A DNA stretch of 47,407 nucleotides from Chara braunii (GCA_003427395.1 BFEA01000071.1:1427475-1474881), one strand, 5' to 3'. Shown: positions 29,965-39,609, counted from the first letter of the stretch. A program made the numbers and translations. The notes: generated by a model from the letters alone, not told the origin.

Positions 29965-31752
29965 ACGTGACTGTGCAAAGGATTTCTGGTTATGCAGAAG
30001 GTCCCCGACCGACCGGGCTTTCTGCCAGACGGCCTCCATCCTCCGTGCATACAAGTCAGCGAGTGATATAGGTGATACGTTCCTTTTAATCCAATCTTTG
30101 GTGACCGATTCTACCTTCCTTTTATCGACAGTGGTACAGAATGGAATCTTCACAGCGATATTTTCCCTTAAGTTGATCCTAAACTTCTTCTTTCCCACTC
30201 CCGTAAGAACCCCTCGCAGGATTTGCCTCCCTGTGTTTTGGCCAATCGATTTCACACTGCTGTTTAGTTTAACAATCTCATTGAGAGATAACTTAAACAG
30301 GTCCTTCCTCTTCTAGGGTGCACGTAGTAGGGCAATCAATTTCGCCTTATCTTGCTCAGTCCTGGTTTTGGTCATACACAGGGCAATTGTAGACCAGCAG
30401 CCACCCATTTCTATGCTAGCCTTGGCATCCCTTAGTAGTGACTTTACACCATTTACCACAATTTTTGACGCCCCAAACAACATCTTTACAATCCTCCAAG
30501 CTTTAACCCACTGACACCCGTCATTATTCGAGATTTGCACAGCCCCTTTCCTCTTAATCCTACTCAACATTTTTAAAATTCGCAATAAGTCGGGTTCCTG
30601 TTTGACATTAACCGCCTTACAATCGAAGAACAAAGGTTCCGCAATACACTGCAGTACCCTGTTCGGAGGATTCACTTTCCTGCCTCGACTCCTATGGGGT
30701 TTCTTTCCTTGGCTCCGACCTTTCGAATTTAAACCAAGGTTGTGACTTTTAATGATCTTTGCTTTCATACCTTCAATGGCAGACTGTTCCCCGAACCAGA
30801 CTGGAATGGGAACATAGTGCTGGAGACCAGCCTTTCTAACCCAGGAGTGCACATGCTGCTTACTACCACCAGCAACGGCGCGGCAATGCTCACACCAACG
30901 ATCTCTCAGGGACCGAACAATTTTTCCCACATAGACAAGCCTGTGACTCAAGGACATGACCACATAGACACACCCACCCCCCACCAGTAGTTGATTCCAT
31001 TCTACTTTAGTCATATGCAGCCAAAAACGTACGTACGCTCTCTCCCACGCAATGTCACCACGTAAGGAGGCCAGAAGGATAATCAAAGTGTGAATCTGGT
31101 CGAGGAGAGTAACCAACATCTTATCACCACATTCCTTCAGCCTCTAAATCCTATTCACGGTCCTTCTTAGGGAGCGTAAACTCCCGATCTGCTAGTTCCC
31201 AGTCACGGCACCATTCTCAGTGGCGTCGGCCAACTCTTCGTTGTCACGATTTCGTGATGGCTCAGCAACAGCTTTCGGGGCCGCGTCCTTCAGTTGGTCT
31301 GCATACTCCTGCAGATCCAGCCGAGCAAGCTCCCAAGATCCGGTATCCTTTCGTACGTACTGCACGCCCTTCTATTTGCACAGCTCCTGGACTCGGAAAA
31401 AGTGGAGAGACATGTAGAAATTCTGCCTCAACTTCATATACGCGGCTAGTCCATCTTCATCTGCGTCCTCCTCATGGATTGGCTTCGGTGTGAGGTCGAC
31501 GTCCTCAGAGTCACCAAGCTCAGGGCCAGGTTCGAACACCGGCTCGGGAGATTCCGCGCGCTGCTTGTTCTGCTGGCCAGCCAATCCTTGCACGAGCTCA
31601 GCCAAGAGTTTCTTAACTTTAGATAAATCGCTGCTCTTCTCCAGCTTCGGCGCCAGGTTCTGTTTGACACCATCTTCTTCGTCTTCTTCATCGGAGGAAA
31701 TGTCTACCCGCCGTGATCTCGACACCGTGCTTCCCTTCGACCGTGCCTTCAT
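29965..31752 (-). pseudogene. PLE ORF2, N-terminal part: acidic leader and GIY-YIG nuclease
   Basis: It starts MKARSKGSTVSRSRRVDISS and continues with an acidic stretch and a charged helix. The GIY-YIG domain is near 31030-30760: GGCVYVVMS (GIY position), LVYVGKIVRSLRDRWCEH (YIG position with the conserved Arg and a His) and AIEGMKAKII carrying the expected catalytic Glu. The linker KSIGQNTGRQILRGVLTG then LYARRMEAVWQKARSVGDLL leads to the LTR insertion at 29964. In-frame TAG codons lie at 31372, about 31198, about 31146 and 30313, with no frameshift across 1.8 kb. The natural protein would continue into 9741-8061. Confidence 0.82.
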
Positions 31753-32816
31753 AGTACCACTCTTTGGGGAACACCAGCCTGAACCGTGGGCACCCCAGGC
31801 GCCACCGTAGCTCTCTTCCTTTTTTCACTACTGCTCTCCTTGGCTTTACCACATGCAGCTTTTTCAAGTGCCGCTTTCTCCGCTCGCAGTCTTATGAGTT
31901 CCTCCTTCTCGGACGCCGTGACACTAGCTTTGGCATCAACCTCCTCCAGTTTCTTCGTAATGAGTTTAAGTGAGTCCCTGAGAGTAGAGGAGACCCATAC
32001 CTTCATTTCGTCACTCTTCTCATTGGAGCGATGCTGGCCGGTGTGACTTTCGCCGGAATTCCCTGAGATCTGAAGGCCGGCACTTCGTCTGTTCACAGCA
32101 ATTCTCTTCTTTGCTCCGTCGAGCACCTTTGTGGTTTTAATCTCCTCCAGTAGGTCCATGTATTCCTTGGTAAAATAAGCCCGGTTTCCTGGACCAGGAA
32201 AAGCATTTGCCGACGGACCCTTCCCTGCTGCCATCGGTCGATTCTCCTCCGAGTGTGCATTCTGCACCGAGGGATGATTACTCGTCAGTAGCTGACCATT
32301 AGCAGGCGGAATTGCCGGAATAGCAGCTACTGGAACCGCAACTGGAGCAGCAGCAGCAGGAGGAGGTTGCACAATGAGGGGCTGAGCAGGCTGCGCCAAT
32401 GGTACTTGCGCTGGGGGCATTGCCCACGGTCCGGCGACCTGCCACGGTCCAGGCCATACAAGCGCATTCCATTGAGCAACAGGCGGTTGCGCTTGATAAC
32501 CAACGTTCACACCGCCTGGTCCCGAACTAGGTGGAATGGCCACTTGGTTCGGTTGCTGCACATTTGGATACATCCCCGGCGGTGGCGGATTATACTGCCC
32601 GTTCGGCTGACCGCTCCCGCTCATATTCGTCCAATATCGTTCGCAGTTCGACCAGTGTCCCCTTCTAGGTGCCGCCCTCGCGTTCCTTCGCCCATACATA
32701 CGTCTTAACACCGATAATACGAACAAGACACCGCCAATCCCGATACTCCAGGCGACACGATTGTCCCTCCTTCTCGTGTCAATAACCAAGCTCGACGCTC
32801 TTAGCATGCATTGCAC
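31749..32816 (-). CDS. PLE ORF1: Pro/Gln-rich protein with predicted membrane helix and C-terminal coiled coil
   Basis: 355 codons, intact. Residues about 22-38 (AWSIGIGGVLFVLSVL) form a hydrophobic helix followed by a basic cluster. An alternative start at 32624 (MSGSGQPNGQ) would omit this. Residues about 65-185 are Pro/Gln/Ala-rich, and about 290-335 form a charged coiled coil (KKLEEVDAKA, EKEELIRLRAEKAALEK). The stop overlaps the ORF2 start as ATGA, an arrangement compatible with termination-reinitiation. I know of no assigned function. An RNA-binding or gag-like role is only a guess from position and composition. Confidence 0.6.
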   Translation of the reverse strand: MQCMLRASSLVIDTRRRDNRVAWSIGIGGVLFVLSVLRRMYGRRNARAAPRRGHWSNCERYWTNMSGSGQPNGQYNPPPPGMYPNVQQPNQVAIPPSSGPGGVNVGYQAQPPVAQWNALVWPGPWQVAGPWAMPPAQVPLAQPAQPLIVQPPPAAAAPVAVPVAAIPAIPPANGQLLTSNHPSVQNAHSEENRPMAAGKGPSANAFPGPGNRAYFTKEYMDLLEEIKTTKVLDGAKKRIAVNRRSAGLQISGNSGESHTGQHRSNEKSDEMKVWVSSTLRDSLKLITKKLEEVDAKASVTASEKEELIRLRAEKAALEKAACGKAKESSSEKRKRATVAPGVPTVQAGVPQRVVL

Positions 32817-33236
32817 TAACAGATCCGACGCACTGGATCAGGAGCCCACTCTTGGAGGCGCACGTCGACAAACCACTCCTTCGGTCGAGCGCTTCCAAAG
32901 AATTACACGCGGTACAGATATAGGATCGGAAAACGCACCGCTCACAGATGGAAGCAACGCAAAGAACGCAGATCTTCTGACACGCTGGAAACCATAATTA
33001 CAAGAAACTGAAAGCACGAGAGATTGCTAGAAAGATACTGAAAATTTCAATCGTGGATAATGAAAAAATATATATTTATGAAAAGATTGATGAAAGAATT
33101 GATAATAGAATTGAAATGATATTACAAACGAACGAAAAAGAAGCACGACCCCGTAAGCGATAGATCGTTTACGAGATTCGGCGCCTCAGGCCCGTTCCCA
33201 AGCCACGGCAAGGTCGAACCTGAGGTTGTACGATAT
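32817..33236 (-). other. PLE 5' leader
   Basis: This AT-rich stretch lies between the end of the upstream partial PLE copy (33237) and ORF1. It contains the near-palindrome ATCGTTTACG/CGTAAGCGAT around 33152-33176. No supported ORF. The exact 5' end of the element is defined only by the junction with the partial copy. Confidence 0.4.
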
Positions 33237-34138
33237 CAAGCATAAAACACAGTAATCCAGAAGAAGATGATGTGAGTTTTAATATCATGACGTCACCAAC
33301 TCCTTCCCCACTCACCCTGATCGAACACCATCAGGGAATTCTCAACCCTTCTACTCATACGTCACTCAAGTTGAGGAAAAGCATTGTTTCTACTGCTTTT
33401 TATACTAATTTTCTCCTACTTTTTCCCTTCGTACTACGTTCTCCGCAGGACCGAAATCAGCCTTTCAATGGTAATGGGCCTCGCGCAGGCCGGGGGCCAC
33501 TCCTAGCTTCCAATTCATAAGGTATTCTCCCTATATCCCGCTATCACAACCTGGTTCGTACCAAAAAATAGTCCGGCGCCATTCGGGCCAATACAAAACA
33601 CTTCAACTTCATCGTATAATCCGAGTCATTAAGTGGACCAGGTTCATTCAGTATATTTTACCATCCCCCTTACGCTTAAGATCGGTTCTGCCGGATTTCT
33701 CCGGATTTTCTGTTCAACTAGCGCCGGCTTCCCGGTCTGGACGTGTTGGAGACTTTCATAAAGTCCAAAGCCTGAAAAACACCTGGGTTCGGAGTTAAAA
33801 ATACTCCCAGCGTAGGTGCATGCTCCACCACCGCACTTTCAATCGCAGCATGTTAATCAGCCCGGGGAGGCAGAACAGGTTCAACGACATCCTGTATTTG
33901 CAGCATCCTTCGCTAGTACATTGTTCTGCCAGATTTCAAGAATCAGTCTCTCTTCAACTCCCTGTCTTATTTAGCGTCAGTATCAGGATTCTGCTCACTC
34001 AGCCAAACGCGTGCTACTCCGACGATCTTTTTCCAGAACTCATTAGGTTCACGCCTGTGCATCCACTCAAGCCCAGCTATCACCACCTGCCCGGGATACC
34101 CCCGTTTCCGCAATTCCTCGATTAATGTAAGTACATTG
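33237..34138 (-). mobile_element. Upstream partial PLE copy (tandem pseudo-LTR)
   Basis: This is a head-to-tail, 5'-truncated copy of the PLE 3' end. It holds the last 57 codons of ORF2 (33967-34138, ending DTDAK and TAA) plus 3' UTR, about 95% identical by eye to 7335-8232. It stops sharply after GTAAGTACATTG and directly abuts the leader of the full-length copy. Partial tandem copies of this kind are characteristic of Penelope elements. Confidence 0.85.
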
Positions 34139-34236
34139 TTTTCAAAGGCTCTCTTCGGTATCGTTGTTATTCTGAGTAGGTTTTTATGAGTGCTTACGGG
34201 ATGAGTGTCGAGGTGATTCTAGTAGGATATATCCGG

Positions 34237-34612
34237 CTACGTAGTACCGTGTTCGCGTTCGGAGGCGAACGTGAACATGTTCGCCCGAACGTGAACAAGC
34301 GCCCAAAATCCTCCGAACGCAAACATAAAAAATATAAAAAAAAAAAAAAACAAAGGTTCTCCAAAAAATCTGAGAAAAATATAGGTTATGTAAAACAACA
34401 ATACAAGCAACTTTTGCCTTGGAGTCATGTTCAAATTCGTAACCAATCATGATTTAAAAATCAAAAACCGAAAAAAAATATATTATTATTATTTTTTTTT
34501 TTACGTAAAAAAATTACGTTCTCCCGAACATGTTCGCGACCTGTTCGCGCGAAAGCGCGAACACGTTCGCGCGAACGTGAAGGGGTGCGAACACGTTCGC
34601 CGTGCTACGCAG
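34237..34612. mobile_element. 376-bp MITE with 8-bp target duplication (hAT-like)
   Basis: It is flanked by the exact direct repeat ATATCCGG at 34229-34236 and 34613-34620. Imperfect terminal inverted repeats: left CTACGTAGTACCG, right (reverse complement) CTGCGTAGCACGG. Subterminal regions are packed with GAACRTGTTCGCG-type words in both orientations. The middle is AT-rich with an A15 and a T11 run. No coding capacity. An 8-bp duplication is typical of hAT transposons; the superfamily call rests on that alone. Confidence 0.75.
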
Positions 34613-34693
34613 ATATCCGGTATTTGATTTAGTTGTGTAACTCAATTCGAACCTCGACCCTAAGACCGCTCGTTGTTTTGTTCAACAGGTGAA

Positions 34694-34779
34694 GGGGTCG
34701 AGGGAGCTCGCGATGGAGGGTTCTCAAGGAAAGATTGGGGTCGAGGGAGCTCGCGATGGAGGGTTCTCAAGGAAAGATT
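34694..34779. repeat. Two exact tandem 43-bp units
   Basis: A 43-bp unit starting GGGGTCGAGGGAGCTCGCGA occurs at 34694 and 34737, with a partial third start at 34780. Because 43 is not a multiple of three, the duplication shifts the frame at the start of the gag fragment. Confidence 0.9.
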
Positions 34780-35040
34780 GGGGTCGAGGAACTCACTTCT
34801 CTGTTGGGCCTGCGAGATTGGGAGCGAGACAACCTGCCCAAGGTTGAGATCGACTTCTTTAAAGGCTATCATGTTTCTGACTTCCTCGATAAGTTTGAAC
34901 AGATAGCGTCCCACTGCAAATGGAATGAGGAACGGAGGCTGGAAGATATGATAAAGTATATCCATATAGGCTTGAAGGGTGAAGTCAATGAGCTGGTTAG
35001 GAAAGCGAGGTCATCATGGAGGAAGTTCTATGATGAAGAG
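34756..35040 (+). pseudogene. Ty3/gypsy gag fragment
   Basis: It reads MEGSQGKIGVEELTSLLGLR, then LPKVEIDFFKGYHVSDFLDK, FEQIASHCKWNEE and ELVRKARSSWRKFY. This parallels the Gag at 22624-23928 (LPKVDVPLF, FEQLASCREW) but is clearly a different family and on the opposite strand. It is cut at about 35030-35040, where sequence becomes the reverse strand of a LINE RT. No other part of its element is present, though 34139-34228 and 34621-34693 may be its flanking leader or LTR. Confidence 0.75.
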
Positions 35041-37187
35041 GAAAATCGGTGTTGTAAGGGGATCTCCTTGTCTCACTGATCTTGACAACTTGTAGGTATT
35101 AGATATGTGGTCATTTACTTGTACCGCTCCATAGGCGTCTCTATAAAGAATCTTAACCCACTTTCAAAAGATAGGTCCTACCAGGACCTACCCCCATTTT
35201 TTTCCCATGGATTGTTGTAGGAAATTCCAGTTTACCTGGTCATAGTTTTTTTTCGAAATCAAAGAAGATGATGGATGCATTGATTTTCTTATCATTGATA
35301 TATCTTACTGATTCCGCTAGTGTCATTACATTGTCTACTATGAATCGGCCCGGGATGAATCCTGTTTGGTCAATATGAAAGCAAAATTTGGTTATGTTTC
35401 TTGTTCTGTTCGCTAGGAGTTTGACTAGGATTTTGTAGGTTACCGTTAGGAGAGTAATTGGTCTATAATTCCTAATGTCCATTAGGTCTCCTTTCTTGTA
35501 TAATAGTGTGACTATTTTTGTACTTATATAGGGACCTAATCCTTCATTGGTCCAGACTGTTCTCATAAACTTGCAGAATTCTTGTCCTAACAACGACCAG
35601 TAAGTTTGCCAAAATTCTTTAGATAGGTCATCTTTCCCTAGTGTTTTCCTTGGTTTTATCAAATCCAAGGTCTTTTTAATTTCTTCGTCGGTTATGTGTG
35701 TATCCAGATGGTTAGCTAAGTTGGTGGGGATTGTTTTATCCAGATGTTTGATAAATTTATCTCCGCTTGGAGTACCGACCTAGGTGTTGGTCGTTCCGTC
35801 TTAGAAGAATATAAATATTTGTAGAATGATTCTGCTATAGATAACATTTTTGTCGAGTTTGATGTGCGTCCTTCCTCTCCTCTTAGCTGGTGGATGGCTG
35901 TATTTCTTCCTCTTGCTTCGATTTTCTGGAAGAAAAACTTAGTCATTTTTTCTCCTTCTTCCCATTCTTGGATCCTAACTCTTATGCGTAGGCCTTTTGC
36001 CTTCCAAGCACTCCAATTGGCTAATTCCGCTTTAGATCTTGTCAGGATTTCCTCGTAGGTTGTTTCTCATGGGTTATTTATGAGGTTCCTTTCTGCTAGG
36101 TTGACTGTTATTTCCAATTCCTTCATCCTTTACTCTTTTTTGGCGGCTATTTTCCTAGAGGCTGAGGAGGCTGCTTGGGATAGGTTAGCTACTAGTGTTG
36201 GGAAATTTGTTTCCTTGCTCTCTGCGTTTATGCATGCGTATACTATTACTTCTTTTATTTCTTTGGTGTGTAGTAATGAATTGTTGATTTTGAAGAAACT
36301 TGTGCCTTTCTGTAATCCTCAGTCGAATAGAAGGTTTAAGAAGATGAGTGTGTGGTCTAAACCATTATGGTATGGAAGCTTGTTCAGTCTTGTGTCATGA
36401 ACTGCTCCTCTAAGGGATTCACATATGAGGAAGTAATCAATTGTTGAGCTTGTTCTGTGTTGTGATCTATTTTTTTTTCTGTACGTGAATCTATACGTTT
36501 CTTGTGTATTGTTCTTAGAGGTTCTATTAGATTCTTCTCTAACAACATAGCTTGTATTATTTGTGACTCTAAAGGAAGAGTGTCCTCTCTGCCTCTTTAT
36601 GAAACGGAGATTATATCTCTTACTGGATCTAGGATGGTGTTCCAATCACCTGCCAGTATGATGTGTTTTTGGGCGTTACACCTAGCTGCTATATTATGTA
36701 TGAATGTTTGTCTTTGGGTGGGATCGTTAGGGGCGTAGACGCTCATTATTTGAAAGTTTTCTTCTTTGTAGGAGAAGTGTATTTTTATCCATCTTCCTTC
36801 TTCTTCATCCATTCTGATTTCTGATATGCTAAGTGATTGTGCTGCTTTTGAGTTTTGATGCCAGAGTATAGTTGTGCCTGCTGAGCTTGTTCTTGCGGAC
36901 GGTGCCCAATAACCTGATTGGACATATTTTAATCTTGTTAGGATTTTCTTTTGCATTGCTTTGTGCTCAATGGACTCTGTCAAGTGGGTTTCTTGAAGGC
37001 ACATTATGTCCAGAGGATTCTTAGTGTACCAGTTGAGGTATTTGGTCATGTTGTCTCATTTGTCTGTATTGGATAAGATTGTAGTCAATCCATTAACGTT
37101 CCATGACATTATCTTTAGTTCAGACTCTCTCGATTTTAGGGTGTAAGCTTTGATACCTTGTGAGTTTTGTGCTTGTTGACGTGACAT
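35034..37187 (-). pseudogene. LINE ORF2 (endonuclease and partial RT), 3'-truncated
   Basis: It starts MSRQQAQNSQGIKAYTLKSR at 37187. The APE-type endonuclease shows SWNVNGL (about 37100), DIMCLQETHL, IMSVYAPNDP, ILAGDWNTILDP and, after a frameshift near 36600, TIDYFLIC and YHNGLDHT. The RT shows KIVTLLYKKGDLMDIRNYRP, HIDQTGFIPGRFIVDNV, motif A FFDFEK then (frameshift at 35240) YDQVNWNFLQQSM, and motif B SRSVRQGDPLTT near 35060. It ends there without motif C. A TGA follows NTDK near 37059, and another frameshift lies near 35715. LINEs are normally truncated at the 5' end, so loss of the 3' end points to later rearrangement. Confidence 0.85.
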
Positions 37188-37243
37188 TGATAATGTCATG
37201 GGGTGTGTTAGAGGTGTCTGCTCGTATCAGCACCTCTAACATA

Positions 37244-37407
37244 NNNNNNNNNNNNNNNNNNNNNNNNNNNNNNNNNNNNNNNNNNNNNNNNNNNNNNNNN
37301 NNNNNNNNNNNNNNNNNNNNNNNNNNNNNNNNNNNNNNNNNNNNNNNNNNNNNNNNNNNNNNNNNNNNNNNNNNNNNNNNNNNNNNNNNNNNNNNNNNNN
37401 NNNNNNN
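37244..37407. other. Assembly gap (N)
   Basis: 164 Ns between the 5' side of the minus-strand LINE and a T20 tract. A 9-bp hairpin (TTAGAGGTG...CACCTCTAA, 37208-37240) lies just to its left. Confidence 0.98.
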
Positions 37408-37545
37408 TTTTTTTTTTTTTTTTTTTTGTGAAACAACCCGAACAGATGTTAGGGATGTTGGTACGAGCCGGCACCACTAACACTATTGTGAAGGCTCCAT
37501 CTATTGGTGGGGAGCAACACCTGCTGGAAAGCGGGTCCAACGTTC
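37408..37545 (-). mobile_element. LINE 3' tail with poly(A), minus strand
   Basis: Read on the minus strand, GAACGTTGGACCCGC and TTTCCAGCAGGTG, then TGCTCCCCACCAATAGATGG match the LINE 3' UTR at 43728-43778. Further UTR and A20 follow next to the gap. It is probably a severely 5'-truncated insertion distinct from the LINE at 35034-37187. Confidence 0.75.
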
Positions 37546-37559
37546 TTGAACATTATGGT

Positions 37560-37715
37560 TGTTTGTATGAATGGACTTGTGATTGTGGCATGAACAATAA
37601 AGGTAAACCCGTAAACCCTAGTAACTGTCCTAGTTGTGGAGCTGATGTGGGGTGGCTTCACCACCCCCTGTCCCCTCCCTCCCAAAAACCCATAATGTCT
37701 TGTGCAGTGCAGTGA
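37560..37715 (+). other. Possible zinc-ribbon coding fragment
   Basis: The plus frame encodes YEWTCDCGMNNKGKPVNPSN followed by CPSCGADVGW and a stop at 37713. Two Cys pairs (CxC and CxxC) with a Trp next to each look like a small zinc ribbon. There is no clear start and the frame runs back through the reversed LINE tail. It could be a host exon remnant, part of an unknown transposon protein or chance. Confidence 0.25.
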
Positions 37716-37773
37716 CTATGTGAGTGAATTGTCTAAGGCTCATCCTAGCATGCTCAGCCACATATCTCATTAA

Positions 37774-37972
37774 ACCACCAGTACTTGGCCCAGCTATCGC
37801 AGCCGAGCCTGGAAGTGCCCTACGCGTCGTTTTCCACCGAAGAGCCAATTCCATTTTTGTTTTTGGAAAGGCTGGCGGCGCCAACCTTCTAGGTCCGGTT
37901 GCCCGAAGCGCGAACTTCGCGTAGCGTTAACGCTAAGGCCCGCGGCCGATATATGGGCCAAGTACTGGTGGT
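37774..37972. mobile_element. 199-bp MITE with TTAA target duplication
   Basis: TTAA at 37770-37773 and 37973-37976 flank a 19-bp perfect terminal inverted repeat, ACCACCAGTACTTGGCCCA; similarity resumes with TATCG. The interior is non-coding and holds small palindromes (GCGCGAACTTCGCG, TAGCGTTAACGCTA). Both the target and the first bases (ACCAC) match the MITE at 26488-26905, so the two likely use the same transposase. Confidence 0.85.
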
Positions 37973-37976
37973 TTAA

Positions 37977-38937
37977 GGTATCATTGTACTATCATTATTA
38001 TCATTATTAACGTTATTGTGTATTTTTTTTTTGGTGTACTAGTTGCGTGTTTGTAACGTTGTCTTCTGTATGATCTATATGATATGTTGTACGTGTGTCA
38101 ATGCTGTAAGAGAGTTCTGTCTATTGTGCGTACTGAGTTTGTGGCAGTATGTGACAGTGATTATACTATGACGCTTATGTTTCATAGTTGTGTAGCATGA
38201 TGTAATATGATGAAGTATGATGTATGTGATGTATATGATGTCAATGATGATTATTATGAATATAATGTTTATGATGTGAAGTGTAATTGTGAATGTATTA
38301 GTGAGTGGTGAGAGTAGTGAGAGTAGTAATCTATTCTTAATCTATTTTGTATCAGTTTTGGATCTATAGTAGATCTGTATCATGACTTTCCTCAGTGCTT
38401 ATCGGGTACAAGCAGTAGAAGACCCCACCTTCTGTCTAAGATCTTCTAGTTCCCTCCTTCCACCCACTTTATCTATTCTTGATTCTGAATAATGGACTCT
38501 GAGTCAGCGTTTCCATATGCAGTGGACAATCTGTAGTGCTCTCTCTCTCGTTAGTCACTCCAACCTCGAAATCTTAAACCTCTACACCCCTAGACCCTTG
38601 GTCTTCCTCCACTCCTTTACGCCCCCCTTATTGTTCCATTGTTGTTTCTCTAAATACCCTGACATTGCAAAACATATTTTCCCTAAGTGAGATTCCACAG
38701 TTGGCCGGTAGATAGGGGGGGGGGGGAGAGAGAGAAAGTTGGGGGGAGGGGAGTAGGGGTTGGATGTCTCTAGTATCAGGGTTCAGGTTTTTCTTAGTCA
38801 TAAAGTAGACTAAGTGTGAAGTTAGGTATTTGAAAGGGGATGGTAAAGCTTTGGATCGGGAGCCTAATTCATTGCATTTCAGTAGTTAGCCACGGTTTCC
38901 ATCTTAATTGATTATTCTGGTCCAATTTGCATAGTTT
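37977..38937. other. AT-rich intergenic DNA with simple repeats
   Basis: No gene is recognised. It contains ATTATC-type repeats (37988-38015), ATGATG/TATGATG-rich sequence (38190-38285), GAGAGTAGT repeats (38315-38335) and a G11 run followed by GA repeats (about 38716-38737). It may be remnant LINE or host intergenic DNA. Confidence 0.4.
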
Positions 38938-39258
38938 TCAGTCCGCATCTATCCAAAGGGCTCGAAAGTTTTCCAAAAGATCATTCCTTTTGGTGAGGTC
39001 TGATTTTGTGATCATCACGAGTTTGAGTTCTTTCCATGCTGCGTGCGTGTTTACAGTTATGATTTGCACTATGAGGCTTTGGCCTCCATGAACCCAAACG
39101 TATGTTTCTTGAATTCGTGCGCGCATCTCATACGCCAAGCTGCCATGAGCATTGGCAGTTGGGTGATATTGAAGAGGTTGGTCAGGTTGTTCTACAGAAC
39201 AGGTGTTGCTAACTTCCTCATTGGTGTGTTATTCCTCTTGCGGAGAAGACTCTGGAAT
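38938..39258 (-). pseudogene. Unassigned coding-like fragment, possibly retroelement ORF1
   Basis: The minus frame from about 39250 reads IPESSPQEE, a TAA, then VSNTCSVEQPDQPLQYHPTA, MRARIQETYVWVHGGQSLIV, QIITVNTHAAWKELKLVMIT and LLENFRALWIDAD. The composition is protein-like, and a Gln/Pro-rich region followed by mixed alpha/beta sequence would fit a LINE ORF1 or gag. No diagnostic motif is visible. The long-TIR MITE begins immediately at its right edge. Confidence 0.3.
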
Positions 39259-39609
39259 GGGATAATCGGTAGAAAGTGCCAACACCAAAACCTTTTCTGT
39301 TTTGGGTGCCCGAAACTCGGCCGTTTGGTACTACCGGCCCAATGACTTCCATGTGGGGTACTACAGGCCCACGTGTAGCTCGAACGGCCTTACCGGATCA
39401 TGAATCTGGCGCATAACAGCGCCAGATTCATCTTCAAGTTCTATGTAAAAGAGGCCGAGGGTGGTACGGCTGAAGTATCGAATGAGGCCCACGTAGGGGA
39501 TTTTGAAAAAGAAGCGCCCTACCGGTTCATGAATCTGGCGGAAAAACAGCGCCACAGGGTGGCACAGCTGAAGTATCGAATGATGCCCACGTAGGGGATT
39601 TTGAAAAAG

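Larger units (their letters stand above)
7335..33236 (-). mobile_element. Penelope-like element (N-terminal GIY-YIG type), split by an LTR element
   Basis: Read on the minus strand, the element runs 33236 to 29965 and resumes at 9741 down to 7335, about 5.7 kb without the insertion. It has a 5' leader, ORF1 (32816-31749) and ORF2 (from 31752) with an N-terminal GIY-YIG nuclease, a linker with CxC and a later His, a reverse transcriptase and a 3' UTR. Permuted PLEs with N-terminal GIY-YIG are known from green algae and animals (Chlamys/Naiad group). A partial copy of its 3' end lies directly upstream (33237-34138), giving the pseudo-LTR arrangement known for Penelope elements. In-frame stops and one frameshift show it is dead. 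Confidence 0.8.

Noticed and set aside
37160-37540. Open frames across the gap at 37244-37407
   Set aside because: Same artefact: the frame is open only because the gap has no bases.
39259-39270. GGGATAAT at the MITE ends as a homing-endonuclease (I-SceI-like) site
   Set aside because: Only a few bases agree, and the long inverted repeats explain the sequence fully.
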